Made by a program: the position numbers and the translations under genes. A DNA stretch of 64,000 nucleotides from Pseudomonas viridiflava (GTDB taxonomy: Bacteria; Pseudomonadota; Gammaproteobacteria; Pseudomonadales; Pseudomonadaceae): contig NZ_UUON01000022.1 in NCBI RefSeq assembly GCF_900590885.1, positions 124,001 to 188,000 of the forward strand, read 5' to 3'. The stretch's first letter is position 1. Each line of letters opens with the position of its first letter. This document shows, piece after piece, positions 1 through 8,296 of the stretch. The notes under the pieces are model-generated. The model was not told the origin of the DNA. It saw only the letters and a program-made list of their open reading frames with translations, and did no database searches.

Positions 1-226
1 ATTTTGGCCGGAGGCTGTCAAGCGGTTGGGATTTGGCGAACAGGTTGTTCTCCATCCCTTTCAGCGGGGCGCTGATACGGTCTTTTATCTGATGACGCGT
101 GTCGATCAGATCCTGAATTGCCTGCTGGGCACTGTCGCTCGCGCTGCGCATGATGAAAACCGTGGCACTGCGATGGCTCAGTGTAGAAGGAAAGCTTTGG
201 AGCACGCTGCTGTCAGGAAAGCTCAA
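1..226 (-). CDS. Partial protein of unknown function, cut by the left edge
   Basis: An open minus-strand frame runs off the left edge. I place the start at a TTG at 226 because AAGGA lies six bases before it; an in-frame ATG at about codon 26 has no ribosome binding site. The visible 75 codons begin with a Ser-rich stretch, then a polar, probably helical segment (RSASDSAQQAIQDLIDTRHQ). I do not recognise a family. A possible promoter lies just upstream. It could be a chance frame, but the ribosome binding site and continuous opening favour a real gene end. Confidence 0.4.
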   Translation of the reverse strand, partial: MSFPDSSVLQSFPSTLSHRSATVFIMRSASDSAQQAIQDLIDTRHQIKDRISAPLKGMENNLFAKSQPLDSLRPK

Positions 227-262
227 AACACGTCCTTGTCATGTCGGAAAAATATTACAGGC

Positions 263-291
263 ATGTTACATGCTCGAGCTATTGGATCCAA
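263..291 (-). promoter_or_regulatory. Possible sigma70 promoter for the truncated left-edge gene
   Basis: Read on the minus strand, TTGGAT and TAACAT are separated by exactly 17 bases, each matching four of six consensus positions. The -10 overlaps a small inverted repeat, GCATG-TTA-CATGC (262-274). This rests on consensus matching only. Confidence 0.3.
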
Positions 292-459
292 CCTGAACCT
301 TTCCTGAACGAAAATGAAATTATTGTCATCTCGCTCGAGCTAAGGGGTTTCCTGTATTGACAAGTCATGTGTTCAGTGAGCGTATTTTTTTGCGCGGGCA
401 ACCCATTTCCGCGCAGTTGGCAGCAAAAAAATGTTGTGGAAAAAGACGTGCGCGGTGCA

Positions 460-480
460 ATAATGGCTCTAGGCCATTAT
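460..480. promoter_or_regulatory. Perfect inverted repeat, candidate operator
   Basis: ATAATGGC-TCTAG-GCCATTAT is a perfect repeat with 8-bp arms and a 5-bp spacer, in the intergenic region (227-587) between two minus-strand genes and 20 bp before a small plus-strand ORF. There is no T-run after it, so a protein-binding site is more likely than a terminator. The rest of this gap holds no other gene I can support. Confidence 0.4.
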
Positions 481-500
481 TTAAATTTTAAGTGCTATTA

Positions 501-593
501 ATGAAAAAAACATTTTTTGCGAAATTGTTTATCGTTTTTATTGCTGCATCATTGGTCTGTACTATTTATCTGTTGGCGGATGCGCTTCTATAA
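501..593 (+). CDS. Possible 30-residue hydrophobic peptide
   Basis: A 30-codon ORF starts MKKTFFAKLFIVFIAASLV and ends in TAA. It is almost all one membrane helix or signal-like segment preceded by lysines. No convincing ribosome binding site precedes it, and its last six bases overlap the end of the opposing wzz gene. The Lys-rich start and hydrophobic core are what a small membrane protein would show, but chance is possible in this AT-rich stretch. Confidence 0.25.
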   Translation: MKKTFFAKLFIVFIAASLVCTIYLLADALL

Positions 594-1253
594 GGCGTGG
601 TTATTTTTTTTGTATTGCTGTGTCAAGAATCTACCGATCACGAATAAACTGCCTAAAACAAGTCCCAGGAAAGCACCCAGTAATAAATACTTTTTCGGGC
701 TTTTGCCATTAATGACTTTTACCTCGTCCAGGGTATTAAACGCTCGGACGCTATTTCCTGCAGTCAACGCGGGTAAGTTAAGTTCGATAGCGTCAGTGTT
801 GGCGCTGGCCAAGGCTGATTTCAGCAGGGTTCTCGCCTGTTCCTCAGTCGTTGCCGTCATCGATGCGATATAGATGACAGGTTCGTTTTTGCCGGACTTG
901 GGAGTAGTCTCTTTCAAGGTAACGGCGTTCGCAGTCATCACACCCATGGCGGTGTAAAACATATCGTTCTGTATCGAACTATAGAGTTTGGTATCCAGCG
1001 GTGGCGGGCTTGCCGAGGTGCTCGCGTATTGTTCTTTCACGCCGCCATATAAGCTGTAAAGCGAAGACTTGGTAATGTAAGTGCTGGCGTTCCACTGTTC
1101 CGCCGACGTAATACCGAGCACGAAAGAAATAGCAGCGCCGGCCAAGGTTGTGGCTACTACGGTGATCTTGCTTGACCACAAGGCTTGCAGTAGCGGAACC
1201 AAATCTATTTCGTCATCAATGGGGCGGGGTGTTGGCTTGGTTGTAGTGCTCAC
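588..1253 (-). CDS. wzz: Wzz-type polysaccharide chain-length determinant
   Basis: This is an inner-membrane polysaccharide co-polymerase that sets O-antigen or related polymer length with Wzy. The 221-residue protein shows the family plan: a short cytoplasmic N-terminus ending in IDLVPLLQALWSSK, a first membrane helix (about residues 31-51), a periplasmic middle, and a C-terminal helix (about 185-210) introduced by SPKKYLLLGAFLGLVLG. The start is a GTG with AAAGGAA six bases upstream; a longer frame reaches 1301 but lacks a site. It is shorter than typical Wzz (over 300 residues). It lies 45 kb from the O-antigen cluster at the other end of the window, so its partner is uncertain. Confidence 0.75.
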   Translation of the reverse strand: MSTTTKPTPRPIDDEIDLVPLLQALWSSKITVVATTLAGAAISFVLGITSAEQWNASTYITKSSLYSLYGGVKEQYASTSASPPPLDTKLYSSIQNDMFYTAMGVMTANAVTLKETTPKSGKNEPVIYIASMTATTEEQARTLLKSALASANTDAIELNLPALTAGNSVRAFNTLDEVKVINGKSPKKYLLLGAFLGLVLGSLFVIGRFLTQQYKKNNHAL

Positions 1254-1426
1254 GAAAAATTCCTTTCTTTGCGTTCCCGGATTGTAGAGAAAAAGCCGCA
1301 ATACAGCAGTTGTTATTCCTAAGCGCCTTAGGTGAGAATGGTTCCTGTTAGTCGGGGCTGGAATTATCCAGCCGCAGGTGTTTGAGCACTCTAAGGCGAC
1401 AATCGTTCATGGAACTCTATAACACA

Positions 1427-1446
1427 GGGGCAAGTGTGTTTGCCCC
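1427..1446 (-). terminator. Stem-loop after the MFS gene
   Basis: GGGGCAA-GTGTGT-TTGCCCC lies just past the MFS stop codon in its direction of transcription. No clear T-run follows, so termination efficiency is uncertain; it could also be a degenerate REP remnant. The rest of 1254-1452 shows only the wzz upstream region. Confidence 0.4.
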
Positions 1447-1452
1447 CATCAT

Positions 1453-2640
1453 TTAATGCCCGCCCTGCATCCGACGCGCTATCAAGTAAACCCCGAGCCC
1501 AACCAGTGCCGTAACCGCTCCAATGTATCCCGTGCTCGTCCAGCCCAGCCCCGCCGTAATCGCCATCCCGCCAAACCAGGGGCCCAACGCGTTAGCCAGG
1601 TTGAACGCTGCATGGTTGGAGGCTGCCGCCAGGCTCGGCGCCTCGTGGGCGATGTCCATCAGGCGGATCTGCAGCGGTGCGGCCAGCGACACCATGGTGC
1701 CGACCAGGCCGATGCCCAGCAGCACGCCCCACAGTGACCCCGCAGCAAACGGGAAGAACACCAGCACCGCCATCGACCACACCAGTATCAAGCCCACCGC
1801 ACGAAACTGCAGGCGATCGAACAGTTTGCCGCCGGCGATGTTGCCGATAATCCCGCCCACGCCAAACGCTGCCAGCCCAAACGGAATCCACTGGGGCGAC
1901 ACCTTGGTGACTTCCAGCATGGTTGGAGCCAGGTAGCTGAATACGCAAAACATCCCGGCAAAGCCGATGGCGCCAATGGCCAGGGCCATCCACACCTGCG
2001 GTTTGGTGAACGCGCGCAGTTCCTTGCGTGGGTCGCTGCGCGGTTCGTCGCGGCGATCCGGCACGAATTGCCAAACCAGCGCGATGGTGCACAGCGCGAT
2101 CACGCTGACCAGCGCGAACGCCGAGCGCCAGCCCAGGTATTGCCCGAGGAAGGTGGCAATCGGGTTGCCCAGCAACATGGCCAGGGTCAGCCCCATCATC
2201 ACCCGGGCGACGGCCCCGGCGCGTTTGTCGGTGGGCACCATGCTCGAGGCCACCACGGCGGCGATGCCGAAGTAGGCGCCATGGGGCAGGCCGCTGATAA
2301 AGCGGAAGGCCACCAGCGAGCCGAAGGTCGGCGTGAACGCCGTGGCCAGGTTGCCCAGGGCATACAGGCCCATCAAGAGCAGCAGCATGTGCTTGCGCAG
2401 CAGCTTGGCGCCGAGGATTGCCAACAGTGGCGCACCGACCATTACGCCCAGTGCATAGGCGCTGATGGCGTGGCCCACCTGGGGCTCGCTGAGGTTCAGG
2501 TTGTGGGCGATATCGGGCATCAGGCCCATGATCGCGAATTCGCCGGTGCCGATCGCGAAGGCGCCCACGGCCATGGCCGCTTCCATTTTGGCGGCACTGC
2601 GCGCGGGCAGCACATGCCCGGGTGTTTGCTGGATAGTCAT
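1453..2640 (-). CDS. MFS transporter, AraJ/PbuE-like drug:H+ exporter type
   Basis: The 395-residue inner-membrane protein has about 12 predicted helices. Its first helix region, AIGTGEFAIMGLMPDIA, is the signature I know from the AraJ/YdhP/PbuE branch of the drug:H+ antiporter-1 family, and a motif-A-like stretch (GAKLLRKHM) follows helix 2. It therefore probably exports a small molecule such as a sugar, nucleobase or toxic compound; the substrate cannot be read from sequence. I chose the ATG at 2640, since the 11-codon upstream extension starts at TTG. The gene stands alone, divergent from mqo. Confidence 0.8.
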   Translation of the reverse strand: MTIQQTPGHVLPARSAAKMEAAMAVGAFAIGTGEFAIMGLMPDIAHNLNLSEPQVGHAISAYALGVMVGAPLLAILGAKLLRKHMLLLLMGLYALGNLATAFTPTFGSLVAFRFISGLPHGAYFGIAAVVASSMVPTDKRAGAVARVMMGLTLAMLLGNPIATFLGQYLGWRSAFALVSVIALCTIALVWQFVPDRRDEPRSDPRKELRAFTKPQVWMALAIGAIGFAGMFCVFSYLAPTMLEVTKVSPQWIPFGLAAFGVGGIIGNIAGGKLFDRLQFRAVGLILVWSMAVLVFFPFAAGSLWGVLLGIGLVGTMVSLAAPLQIRLMDIAHEAPSLAAASNHAAFNLANALGPWFGGMAITAGLGWTSTGYIGAVTALVGLGVYLIARRMQGGH

Positions 2641-2760
2641 GTGTCGCTCTGTTGGGATGGATCGTACGAACAAGAGTCGCCGATCCTACGCAAGCAGCGG
2701 CGAAGGTGTCTAGGACAGCCCTTTACGCGAGCGTCGCAGGCCTGTGACCTCACGTCGCGC

Positions 2761-2789
2761 CTGCCAGGCTTGACACTTAGCCCTGGCAG
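2761..2789. promoter_or_regulatory. Inverted repeat over a TTGACA hexamer upstream of mqo
   Basis: CTGCCAGG and CCTGGCAG are perfect 8-bp arms separated by 13 bp, and the spacer contains TTGACA (2770-2775). A weak -10 candidate (CGTTAA) sits 17 bp further. The layout fits a repressor site over a promoter, or a hairpin. It lies in the 493-bp gap between the MFS gene and mqo. Confidence 0.3.
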
Positions 2790-2983
2790 CCGCGTTAAAA
2801 CCCGCGTTTTAGAGCTGTCAATTGGCCAAACAGCGCATATCAGCCGTTTGGCGTGATATTCTGCGCGCCGTCTTGGTCTAGTCTTTCTCTGGTACGTACA
2901 CCCGTATACGTCCCGGCGATTGGCTGTCGCCCAGGTAGCTGAAGCCAATAATGATAAGAAGTCAGCGCAGAAGGGACATAAAA

Positions 2984-3076
2984 GTGAGGTCGATACATCG
3001 ACCTTGTGTGCCCACCCTGCGGCTCTCACGTGAATGTGCAAACCCCGCGATGCGTTGCCTGGCGCAGCGTGATTGA
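2984..3076 (+). CDS. Possible 30-codon leader ORF before mqo
   Basis: A GTG ORF of 30 codons is preceded by AAGGGA at good spacing and ends 57 bp before mqo. The peptide (VRSIHRPCVPTLRLS...) is basic with three cysteines and no membrane segment. An 18-bp palindrome overlaps its first codons. It resembles a regulatory leader peptide in position and size, but I know no homolog. Confidence 0.3.
   Translation: MRSIHRPCVPTLRLSRECANPAMRCLAQRD
2987..3004. promoter_or_regulatory. 18-bp palindrome in the mqo leader
   Basis: AGGTCGAT-AC-ATCGACCT is perfect in both arms with a 2-bp centre, 130 bp upstream of the mqo start. It may be a dimeric regulator site or a hairpin near the candidate leader ORF. 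Confidence 0.4.
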
Positions 3077-3133
3077 CGGTTGCCCATGATCAGGGGCGGT
3101 AGGGCGGATGGCGTTTTATCATAGGTGCTACTG

Positions 3134-4780
3134 ATGTTTAAAAAAGTAAACACTGCCCTGCTGGGGCTGGCTTTGTCGCTGGGGATTACGTCCGTTCACG
3201 CGGAAGAGGCAAAGAAAGTCGATGTGCTGCTGATCGGCGGCGGCATCATGAGTGCAACCCTGGGTGTATGGCTTAACGAGCTGCAGCCGGACTGGTCCAT
3301 GGAAATGGTCGAGCGCCTTGATGGCGTGGCCGAAGAAAGCTCCAACGGCTGGAACAACGCCGGTACCGGTCACTCGGCTCTGGCTGAGCTGAACTACACC
3401 CCGGAAAACAAGGACGGCACCGTTGAGATCCCGAAAGCGGTCGAAATCAACGAAGCGTTCCAGATCTCCCGTCAGTTCTGGTCCTGGCAAGTCCAGCAGG
3501 GCGTGCTGAAGAACCCACGTTCGTTCATCAACACCACTCCGCACATGAGCTTCGTGTGGGGCGATGACAACATCAAGTTCCTGAAAAAACGCTACGAAGC
3601 GCTGAAAGCCAGCCCGCTGTTCGCCGGCATGCAGTACTCCGAAGACCCGGCGCAGATCGCCAAATGGGTTCCGCTGATGATGGAAGGGCGTGACCCGAAC
3701 CAGAAAATCGCGGCCACCTGGAGCCCGCTGGGTACCGACATGAACTTCGGCGAGATCACCCGCCAGTTCGTCGCCCACCTGCAGACCACGCCGAAGTTCG
3801 ACCTGAAACTGTCGAGCGAAGTGCAGGACATCACCAAGAACGCCGACGGTTCGTGGCGTGTCAGCTACAAAAACCTGAAAGACGGCACCAAGACTGAAAC
3901 CGACGCCAAGTTCGTGTTCATCGGCGCCGGCGGCGGTGCACTGCACCTGCTGCAAAAGTCGGGCATTCCTGAAGCCAAGGAATACGCTGGCTTCCCGGTA
4001 GGTGGTTCGTTCCTGGTCACCGATAACCCAACGGTTGCCGAGCAGCACCTGGCCAAGGCCTACGGTAAAGCGTCGGTTGGCGCGCCGCCGATGTCGGTTC
4101 CGCACCTAGACACCCGCGTGCTGGATGGCAAGCGCGTAATCCTGTTTGGCCCGTTCGCGACCTTCTCGACCAAGTTCCTGAAAGAAGGCTCGTACCTGGA
4201 CCTGCTGACCAGCACCACCACCCACAACATCTGGCCAATGACCAAAGTCGGTATTCGTGAATACCCACTGGTCGAGTACCTCGCCGGCCAACTGATGCTG
4301 TCCGATGACGACCGCTTCAAGGCGCTGCAAGAGTACTTCCCGAACGCCAAGAAAGAAGACTGGCGCCTGTGGCAAGCCGGTCAGCGCGTGCAGATCATCA
4401 AGCGTGACGAAGAGCAGGGCGGCGTCCTGAAACTCGGTACCGAAGTGGTCAGCTCCGCCGACAACACCATCGCAGGCCTGTTGGGTGCATCGCCAGGCGC
4501 GTCCACCGCGGCTCCGATCATGCTGACCGTGCTGCAGAAAGTGTTCAAGGACAAGGTTGCGACCCCTGAGTGGCAGGCCAAGCTGCACCAGATCGTGCCG
4601 AGCTACGGCACCAAGCTGAACGACAGCCCGGAAGCGGTTGCCAAGGAATGGGCCTACACCGCCAACATCCTGCAACTGCCGACACCGCCTGTGATCCCGC
4701 AGGGCGTTGCTCCAACCGCTACCGAGGCTGCCAAGCCTGCGGCTGAGCCGAGCAAGCCGGCGTCTGATCTGGCGCTGTAA
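3134..4780 (+). CDS. mqo: Malate:quinone oxidoreductase
   Basis: This is an FAD-dependent membrane-associated enzyme of the TCA cycle that oxidises malate to oxaloacetate and passes electrons to quinone. The 548-residue protein carries the nucleotide-binding motif [15 protein letters not shown] near residue 30 and the family stretch [22 protein letters not shown]. Unlike the usual cytoplasmic-side enzyme, it begins with a clear cleavable-type signal peptide ([17 protein letters not shown]...VHA-EE), and it ends in an Ala/Pro/Lys-rich tail. ATG 3134 has AGGTG seven bases upstream; an in-frame GTG at 3125 lies inside that site. A strong terminator follows. Confidence 0.93.
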   Translation: MFKKVNTALLGLALSLGITSVHAEEAKKVDVLLIGGGIMSATLGVWLNELQPDWSMEMVERLDGVAEESSNGWNNAGTGHSALAELNYTPENKDGTVEIPKAVEINEAFQISRQFWSWQVQQGVLKNPRSFINTTPHMSFVWGDDNIKFLKKRYEALKASPLFAGMQYSEDPAQIAKWVPLMMEGRDPNQKIAATWSPLGTDMNFGEITRQFVAHLQTTPKFDLKLSSEVQDITKNADGSWRVSYKNLKDGTKTETDAKFVFIGAGGGALHLLQKSGIPEAKEYAGFPVGGSFLVTDNPTVAEQHLAKAYGKASVGAPPMSVPHLDTRVLDGKRVILFGPFATFSTKFLKEGSYLDLLTSTTTHNIWPMTKVGIREYPLVEYLAGQLMLSDDDRFKALQEYFPNAKKEDWRLWQAGQRVQIIKRDEEQGGVLKLGTEVVSSADNTIAGLLGASPGASTAAPIMLTVLQKVFKDKVATPEWQAKLHQIVPSYGTKLNDSPEAVAKEWAYTANILQLPTPPVIPQGVAPTATEAAKPAAEPSKPASDLAL

Positions 4781-4791
4781 GCAACACCGAT

Positions 4792-4831
4792 AAAAAGCCC
4801 GCTGAACCGGTAACGGTCAGCGGGCTTTTTT
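4792..4831 (+). terminator. Rho-independent terminator, probably bidirectional
   Basis: AGCCCGCTGA pairs with TCAGCGGGCT around an 11-base loop, flanked by A5 on the left and T6 on the right. It lies between the convergent mqo and LysR genes and could serve both. Confidence 0.9.
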
Positions 4832-4879
4832 GTGGCGGTTATTCAGGCGCGACGATGGCTTCGCGGGACGGGCGGCAGC

Positions 4880-5728
4880 TCAGATGTGGAACCCGTGTTT
4901 GACTTGCTCATACAGGTGCAAGGCCAGCGCATTGCTGGTATCGCACAGCAGGTACAGATGGTGAACCGGCAGCGGCGGTAGCGCGAAGCCCTCGATCACG
5001 TGTGTCAACCCTTCGCCCATGCGGCTTGCCTCCATCAGCCCCACCGCCACACCGCTGCGGATACAGGCCTCGACGGCGGTAGAGTTAGGGCTTTCGAGTA
5101 ACACCCGGTGATAAATTCCGTGGTCTTTCAGGGTTTGCAGCGCCGCTGCGCGATACGGGCAGCCCGCGACCGGCACAGTGATGGGCAGCGCGCCATTGGC
5201 CGCGCAACTGAAGTGCTCGGCCGCAACCCACAGTGGCTGAACAGGCCCCAAGCGTTCGCCCTGTGCCAAAGGGTGCGCAGTAACCGTGATAGCCAGGTCC
5301 AGCCGGTTTGCCATAAACAAATTCAGCAGTTCACCGCTGGTGCGTGCCTCGACTTCCAGCTCCAGCAGCGGGTTGTCGGCGATCAAACGTGGCAGAAACT
5401 CCTGCATGAAGGCGGGGGCATAGGTGTCCGGTACCCCCAGGCGGATCTTGCCCTGCATGCGCTGGGGCATCAGGGAGATCAGCAAGCGGTCGTGGCTTTT
5501 GAGGAATTCGGTGGTTTCTCCGAGCAACTTGTTGCCATACAGCGTCAACTCCACGCCCTGGTTGCTGCGACTGAACAGGCGCTGACCGACCTGGTCTTCC
5601 AGCTTCTGGATTTGCGTGGTCACGGTGGACGCACTGCGGTGCACATGTTCGGCGGCCTCATTGAACCGTCGAAAGCGCGCCACGGCGTGGAAGGTTCGCA
5701 ACAGCTCGATATTCAGTTGTTTGGCCAT
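4880..5728 (-). CDS. LysR-family transcriptional regulator
   Basis: The 282-residue protein has the LysR helix-turn-helix in residues 1-65 (LLRTFHAVARFRRFNEAAEHVHRSASTVTTQI) and the usual effector-binding domain after residue 90 (GKIRLGVPDTYAPAFM). It is divergent from the EamA transporter gene with a 98-bp shared promoter region, so it probably controls that exporter in response to its substrate. An ATTC-N9-GAAT element (5761-5777) in the gap is a LysR-type T-N11-A candidate. Confidence 0.85.
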   Translation of the reverse strand: MAKQLNIELLRTFHAVARFRRFNEAAEHVHRSASTVTTQIQKLEDQVGQRLFSRSNQGVELTLYGNKLLGETTEFLKSHDRLLISLMPQRMQGKIRLGVPDTYAPAFMQEFLPRLIADNPLLELEVEARTSGELLNLFMANRLDLAITVTAHPLAQGERLGPVQPLWVAAEHFSCAANGALPITVPVAGCPYRAAALQTLKDHGIYHRVLLESPNSTAVEACIRSGVAVGLMEASRMGEGLTHVIEGFALPPLPVHHLYLLCDTSNALALHLYEQVKHGFHI

Positions 5729-5760
5729 GGTTCCACTTTTTAGGACTTGTTGTGCAGGTT

Positions 5761-5777
5761 ATTCAAATATACAGAAT
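5761..5777. promoter_or_regulatory. Candidate LysR box between lysR and eamA genes
   Basis: ATTC and GAAT form an interrupted inverted repeat of the T-N11-A kind in the divergent promoter region. It is short and unproven. Confidence 0.3.
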
Positions 5778-5826
5778 CATGTGCGGCCCTTAGCCTGACC
5801 GTCAACATAGAACGGCTGGAGGCTGC

Positions 5827-6726
5827 ATGAAGCGATCATCCCTGGGGCTGCTGCTGTTGCAAGCCGCATTCGTCCTGTCGTGGAGCTCCGGCTATATCGG
5901 CGCCAAACTCGGCACGCAAGGTGGCGGGGCGTTCAACTTGCTGTTCTGGCGGTTCCTGCTGGTCTCGGTGTGCCTGGGGTTATTTTTGAATGTCAGGTTG
6001 CGCAAGCTTTCATGGACGCTGATTCGCCATTACGCCGTGATCGGCGTTCTCTCGCAGTTCCTGTACCTGAGCTGCCTCTATGTCGCGATCCAGAACGGTT
6101 TGCCGCCCGGCATCGCGGCGATCATCGCGGCACTGCAGCCCTTGATGACGGCGGCGTTATCCACGGCAAGCGTGGCCGAGCGCAGTGGCGGCTGGCAGTG
6201 GCTGGGGCTGACGATCAGCTTTGCCGGGGTGTCGATCGTGATTGCCGGGCAATACGGCAGCGCGGGCCAAGACGTCGGTTTGGTTATGTACCTGTTGCCG
6301 TTGGCTGCGGCCTTGGGGCTCACGCTGGCCACGTTGTATGAACGCCGCGCCGTACAACACCAGAACGCCGGCCTGGTGTTGCCGCTGTTTATCCAGTCGG
6401 TGCTGACCCTGATCGGGTTTACCGGGGCCGTGCTCTATACCGATACCCTGAGCATTCCCAGTGACCCTGACGTGCTGGTCTCGATTGTGTGGCTGACGGT
6501 GTTCTCGACCTTTATCGCCTACCTGAGCCTGTGGATGTTGCTACGGGTAATGACCGCAACCCGCGTCGCCGCACTGGTCTACCTGGAGCCGCCGGTTACC
6601 CTGGCCTGGGCAGCGCTGATGTTTGGCGACGCGATTCAGCCGTCCACCTATGCCGGGGTTGCCGTGGTGGTCGCGGGGTTGCTAGTGGTACGCCGGCAGC
6701 GACCGACCGTCGTGTGTGCTTCTTGA
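5827..6726 (+). CDS. EamA-family (DMT superfamily) exporter
   Basis: The 299-residue inner-membrane protein has about ten hydrophobic helices in two EamA repeats. The N-terminus FVLSWSSGYIGAKLGTQGG and the end of repeat two, LVYLEPPVTLAWAALMFGD, are typical of the RhaT/EamA drug/metabolite family. Such proteins export amino acids or other small metabolites; the substrate is not evident. The start ATG follows GGAGGCTGC. The divergent LysR gene is the likely regulator. Confidence 0.85.
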   Translation: MKRSSLGLLLLQAAFVLSWSSGYIGAKLGTQGGGAFNLLFWRFLLVSVCLGLFLNVRLRKLSWTLIRHYAVIGVLSQFLYLSCLYVAIQNGLPPGIAAIIAALQPLMTAALSTASVAERSGGWQWLGLTISFAGVSIVIAGQYGSAGQDVGLVMYLLPLAAALGLTLATLYERRAVQHQNAGLVLPLFIQSVLTLIGFTGAVLYTDTLSIPSDPDVLVSIVWLTVFSTFIAYLSLWMLLRVMTATRVAALVYLEPPVTLAWAALMFGDAIQPSTYAGVAVVVAGLLVVRRQRPTVVCAS

Positions 6727-6856
6727 GGCCCGAGGGTTCAGCAAGCTGACAGACATCACCTGTTAAAACTTACCCAGGCCAAGCAGGAGCATGGCGGTAA
6801 CAAGGGGGATTTTTTACGGTTTGCAGGTGTTGGGCGTCAGCGCTCGAGGGGTTTGT

Positions 6857-7186
6857 ATGTTGCTACGTTATGCAGCATTGGCGGCCGTGGTCGTCGCCGC
6901 GTCCGGGTGTGTGCAAGAGCGTGTCGTGCATGAGCGCAGGCCAGTGCAACGCGAGTATGTCGAAGTCGTCGCGCCGCAACCGCCGCCCGTGCAGGTGATC
7001 GAAGTCGAGCCGCCGGTGCGCTACGGCTATGTCTGGTCACGCGGTTACTGGCGTTGGGACGGCGGGCGTTACGTCGCAGTGCACGGCCATTGGGAGCCGG
7101 TGCGCGAGGGCTATCGCTATGTGCATCCGCACTGGGTGCAACGCAATGATGGTTACCACTGGCAGGGCGGTGGCTGGGTTCGCTGA
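6857..7186 (+). CDS. YXWGXW-repeat lipoprotein
   Basis: A 109-residue envelope protein begins with a lipoprotein signal (MLLRYAALAAVVVAASGC, lipobox ASGC), so it is probably anchored by Cys18. A Pro/Val-rich linker follows, then Trp/Tyr/Gly-rich repeats (YVWSRGYWRWDGGRYV, HGHWEPVREGYRYVHPHW) of the YXWGXW family, whose function is unknown. I chose ATG 6857, with GAGGGG six bases upstream, over a longer frame from 6791. It is convergent with the next gene and seven bases from it. Confidence 0.8.
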   Translation: MLLRYAALAAVVVAASGCVQERVVHERRPVQREYVEVVAPQPPPVQVIEVEPPVRYGYVWSRGYWRWDGGRYVAVHGHWEPVREGYRYVHPHWVQRNDGYHWQGGGWVR

Positions 7187-7193
7187 GCCCTGG

Positions 7194-7568
7194 CTAGCCC
7201 GGCTTTTGTGTGCCCAGCAGCCGAACCTCACGTAACAGTGCGGCACCGAGTTGGTCGGTGCCCAGTTCCCGGTAACCCACGGCCTTGATTTCGCCGTTCT
7301 CTTCGGCCTGGATGATGATCACCGGCGTCTCTTTGCCGGTGGCTTCGTCGATGTGCAACGCGTACTGGGGAATATCCAGCTTGATGGGTGTGCCGGCGGC
7401 CTGGCCTTTCACATTGATCAGGAACGCCGCACAACCGCTGTCGACATCCAGGCTGGTAGCGGAGCGGCCGCTGACAAAGCAGCTTTGCGGCAGGTCGGGC
7501 CAGGTGATGGTGTTGGCCTGGGCGAAGGTTGGCGCGATGACCAAGGCTGCGAGAAGAAGCATGCGCAC
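7194..7568 (-). CDS. Secreted hypothetical protein
   Basis: The roughly 124-residue protein has a signal peptide (MLLLAALVIAPTFAQA-N) and a mature part with two cysteines (SCFVSGRS, DSGCAAF) that may form a disulfide. The remainder looks beta-rich. I recognise no domain. The GTG at 7568 has GAGA about ten bases upstream; ATG 7562 is an equally possible start. An export role or periplasmic location is inferred only from the signal. Confidence 0.65.
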   Translation of the reverse strand: MRMLLLAALVIAPTFAQANTITWPDLPQSCFVSGRSATSLDVDSGCAAFLINVKGQAAGTPIKLDIPQYALHIDEATGKETPVIIIQAEENGEIKAVGYRELGTDQLGAALLREVRLLGTQKPG

Positions 7569-7640
7569 GTGGGTCGTTCTCTCGATCAAGGGGTAGATGC
7601 GGTTTTTACCAAAGCCTGCCGGTTGCCGCAACGCTGCGAC

Positions 7641-8036
7641 TCATGCCAGCCGTTTCATGCCGGCTGCCTTCGCCGCAGCGAGGTCGAAGGTGGCGGTGTA
7701 CTCGCACCCGGCAGCGTGGGCGCAGCGCTCGATCAGGCAGTCGGCGAAATCAGCCTTGTTGGTGGAGAATCGTCGCAACGCCTGCCAGATGACTTCGGCG
7801 TGCTCGATGGTCAATTCACGGGTGCGCAGGAGTGTTTCCAGAACGGTGACAACATCACTTTTGGCCGACTGGTAGCAGCTCTGTAACACCCAGACCAACT
7901 CCACCACCGACACCAGGCTGACAAAACCGGGTGAAAACGCGGTGAGGGATTCGATCAGCTCGCTGGCCTTGGGGGATTGAACCGGATCATCCTGGGTGAC
8001 ATAGCGCACCAGCACGTTGGTATCCAGGCCGATCAT
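7641..8036 (-). CDS. vapC: PIN-domain toxin, VapC type
   Basis: The 131-residue protein has the PIN-domain acidic residues of VapC-type ribonucleases: DTNVLVRY near the N-terminus, Glu in VSVVELVWVL, and the later Asp residues in NKADFADCLIER and TFDLAA. Such toxins cleave RNA and are neutralised by a partner. It overlaps the upstream antitoxin gene by four bases (ATGA), the standard translationally coupled toxin-antitoxin layout. Confidence 0.85.
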   Translation of the reverse strand: MIGLDTNVLVRYVTQDDPVQSPKASELIESLTAFSPGFVSLVSVVELVWVLQSCYQSAKSDVVTVLETLLRTRELTIEHAEVIWQALRRFSTNKADFADCLIERCAHAAGCEYTATFDLAAAKAAGMKRLA

Positions 8037-8275
8037 CCAGCTTTCGCTCCCTGTGCGGCGATGGCGCGGTTCATGTCCTCCAGAGACACGGCCCTGGCTG
8101 GCTTTTGAATCAGGCCCTTGAGGTCGTGAACGGTTTTGCTCGCGGCAATAATGGAAAATTTGCCGTCTTCCATTTCGACAAACTCAACCCGGTCACCGGT
8201 TTCCAGGCCCAGGGCGGTCCTGACTTGGATCGGGATAGTGATTTGTCCTTTTGAGGTCAGTGTGGCGGTTGCCAT
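8033..8275 (-). CDS. vapB: AbrB/SpoVT-type antitoxin
   Basis: The 80-residue protein carries a swapped-hairpin AbrB DNA-binding domain at the start (MATATLTSKGQITIPIQVRTALGLETGDRVEF) and a C-terminal tail likely to wrap the toxin (KGLIQKPARAVSLEDMNRAI). ATG 8275 has GGAG seven bases upstream; the longer in-frame extension does not. It should repress its own promoter, and a palindromic operator lies 22 bp upstream. Confidence 0.85.
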   Translation of the reverse strand: MATATLTSKGQITIPIQVRTALGLETGDRVEFVEMEDGKFSIIAASKTVHDLKGLIQKPARAVSLEDMNRAIAAQGAKAG

Positions 8276-8296
8276 ATCGAAAATCTCCATCGTGAT

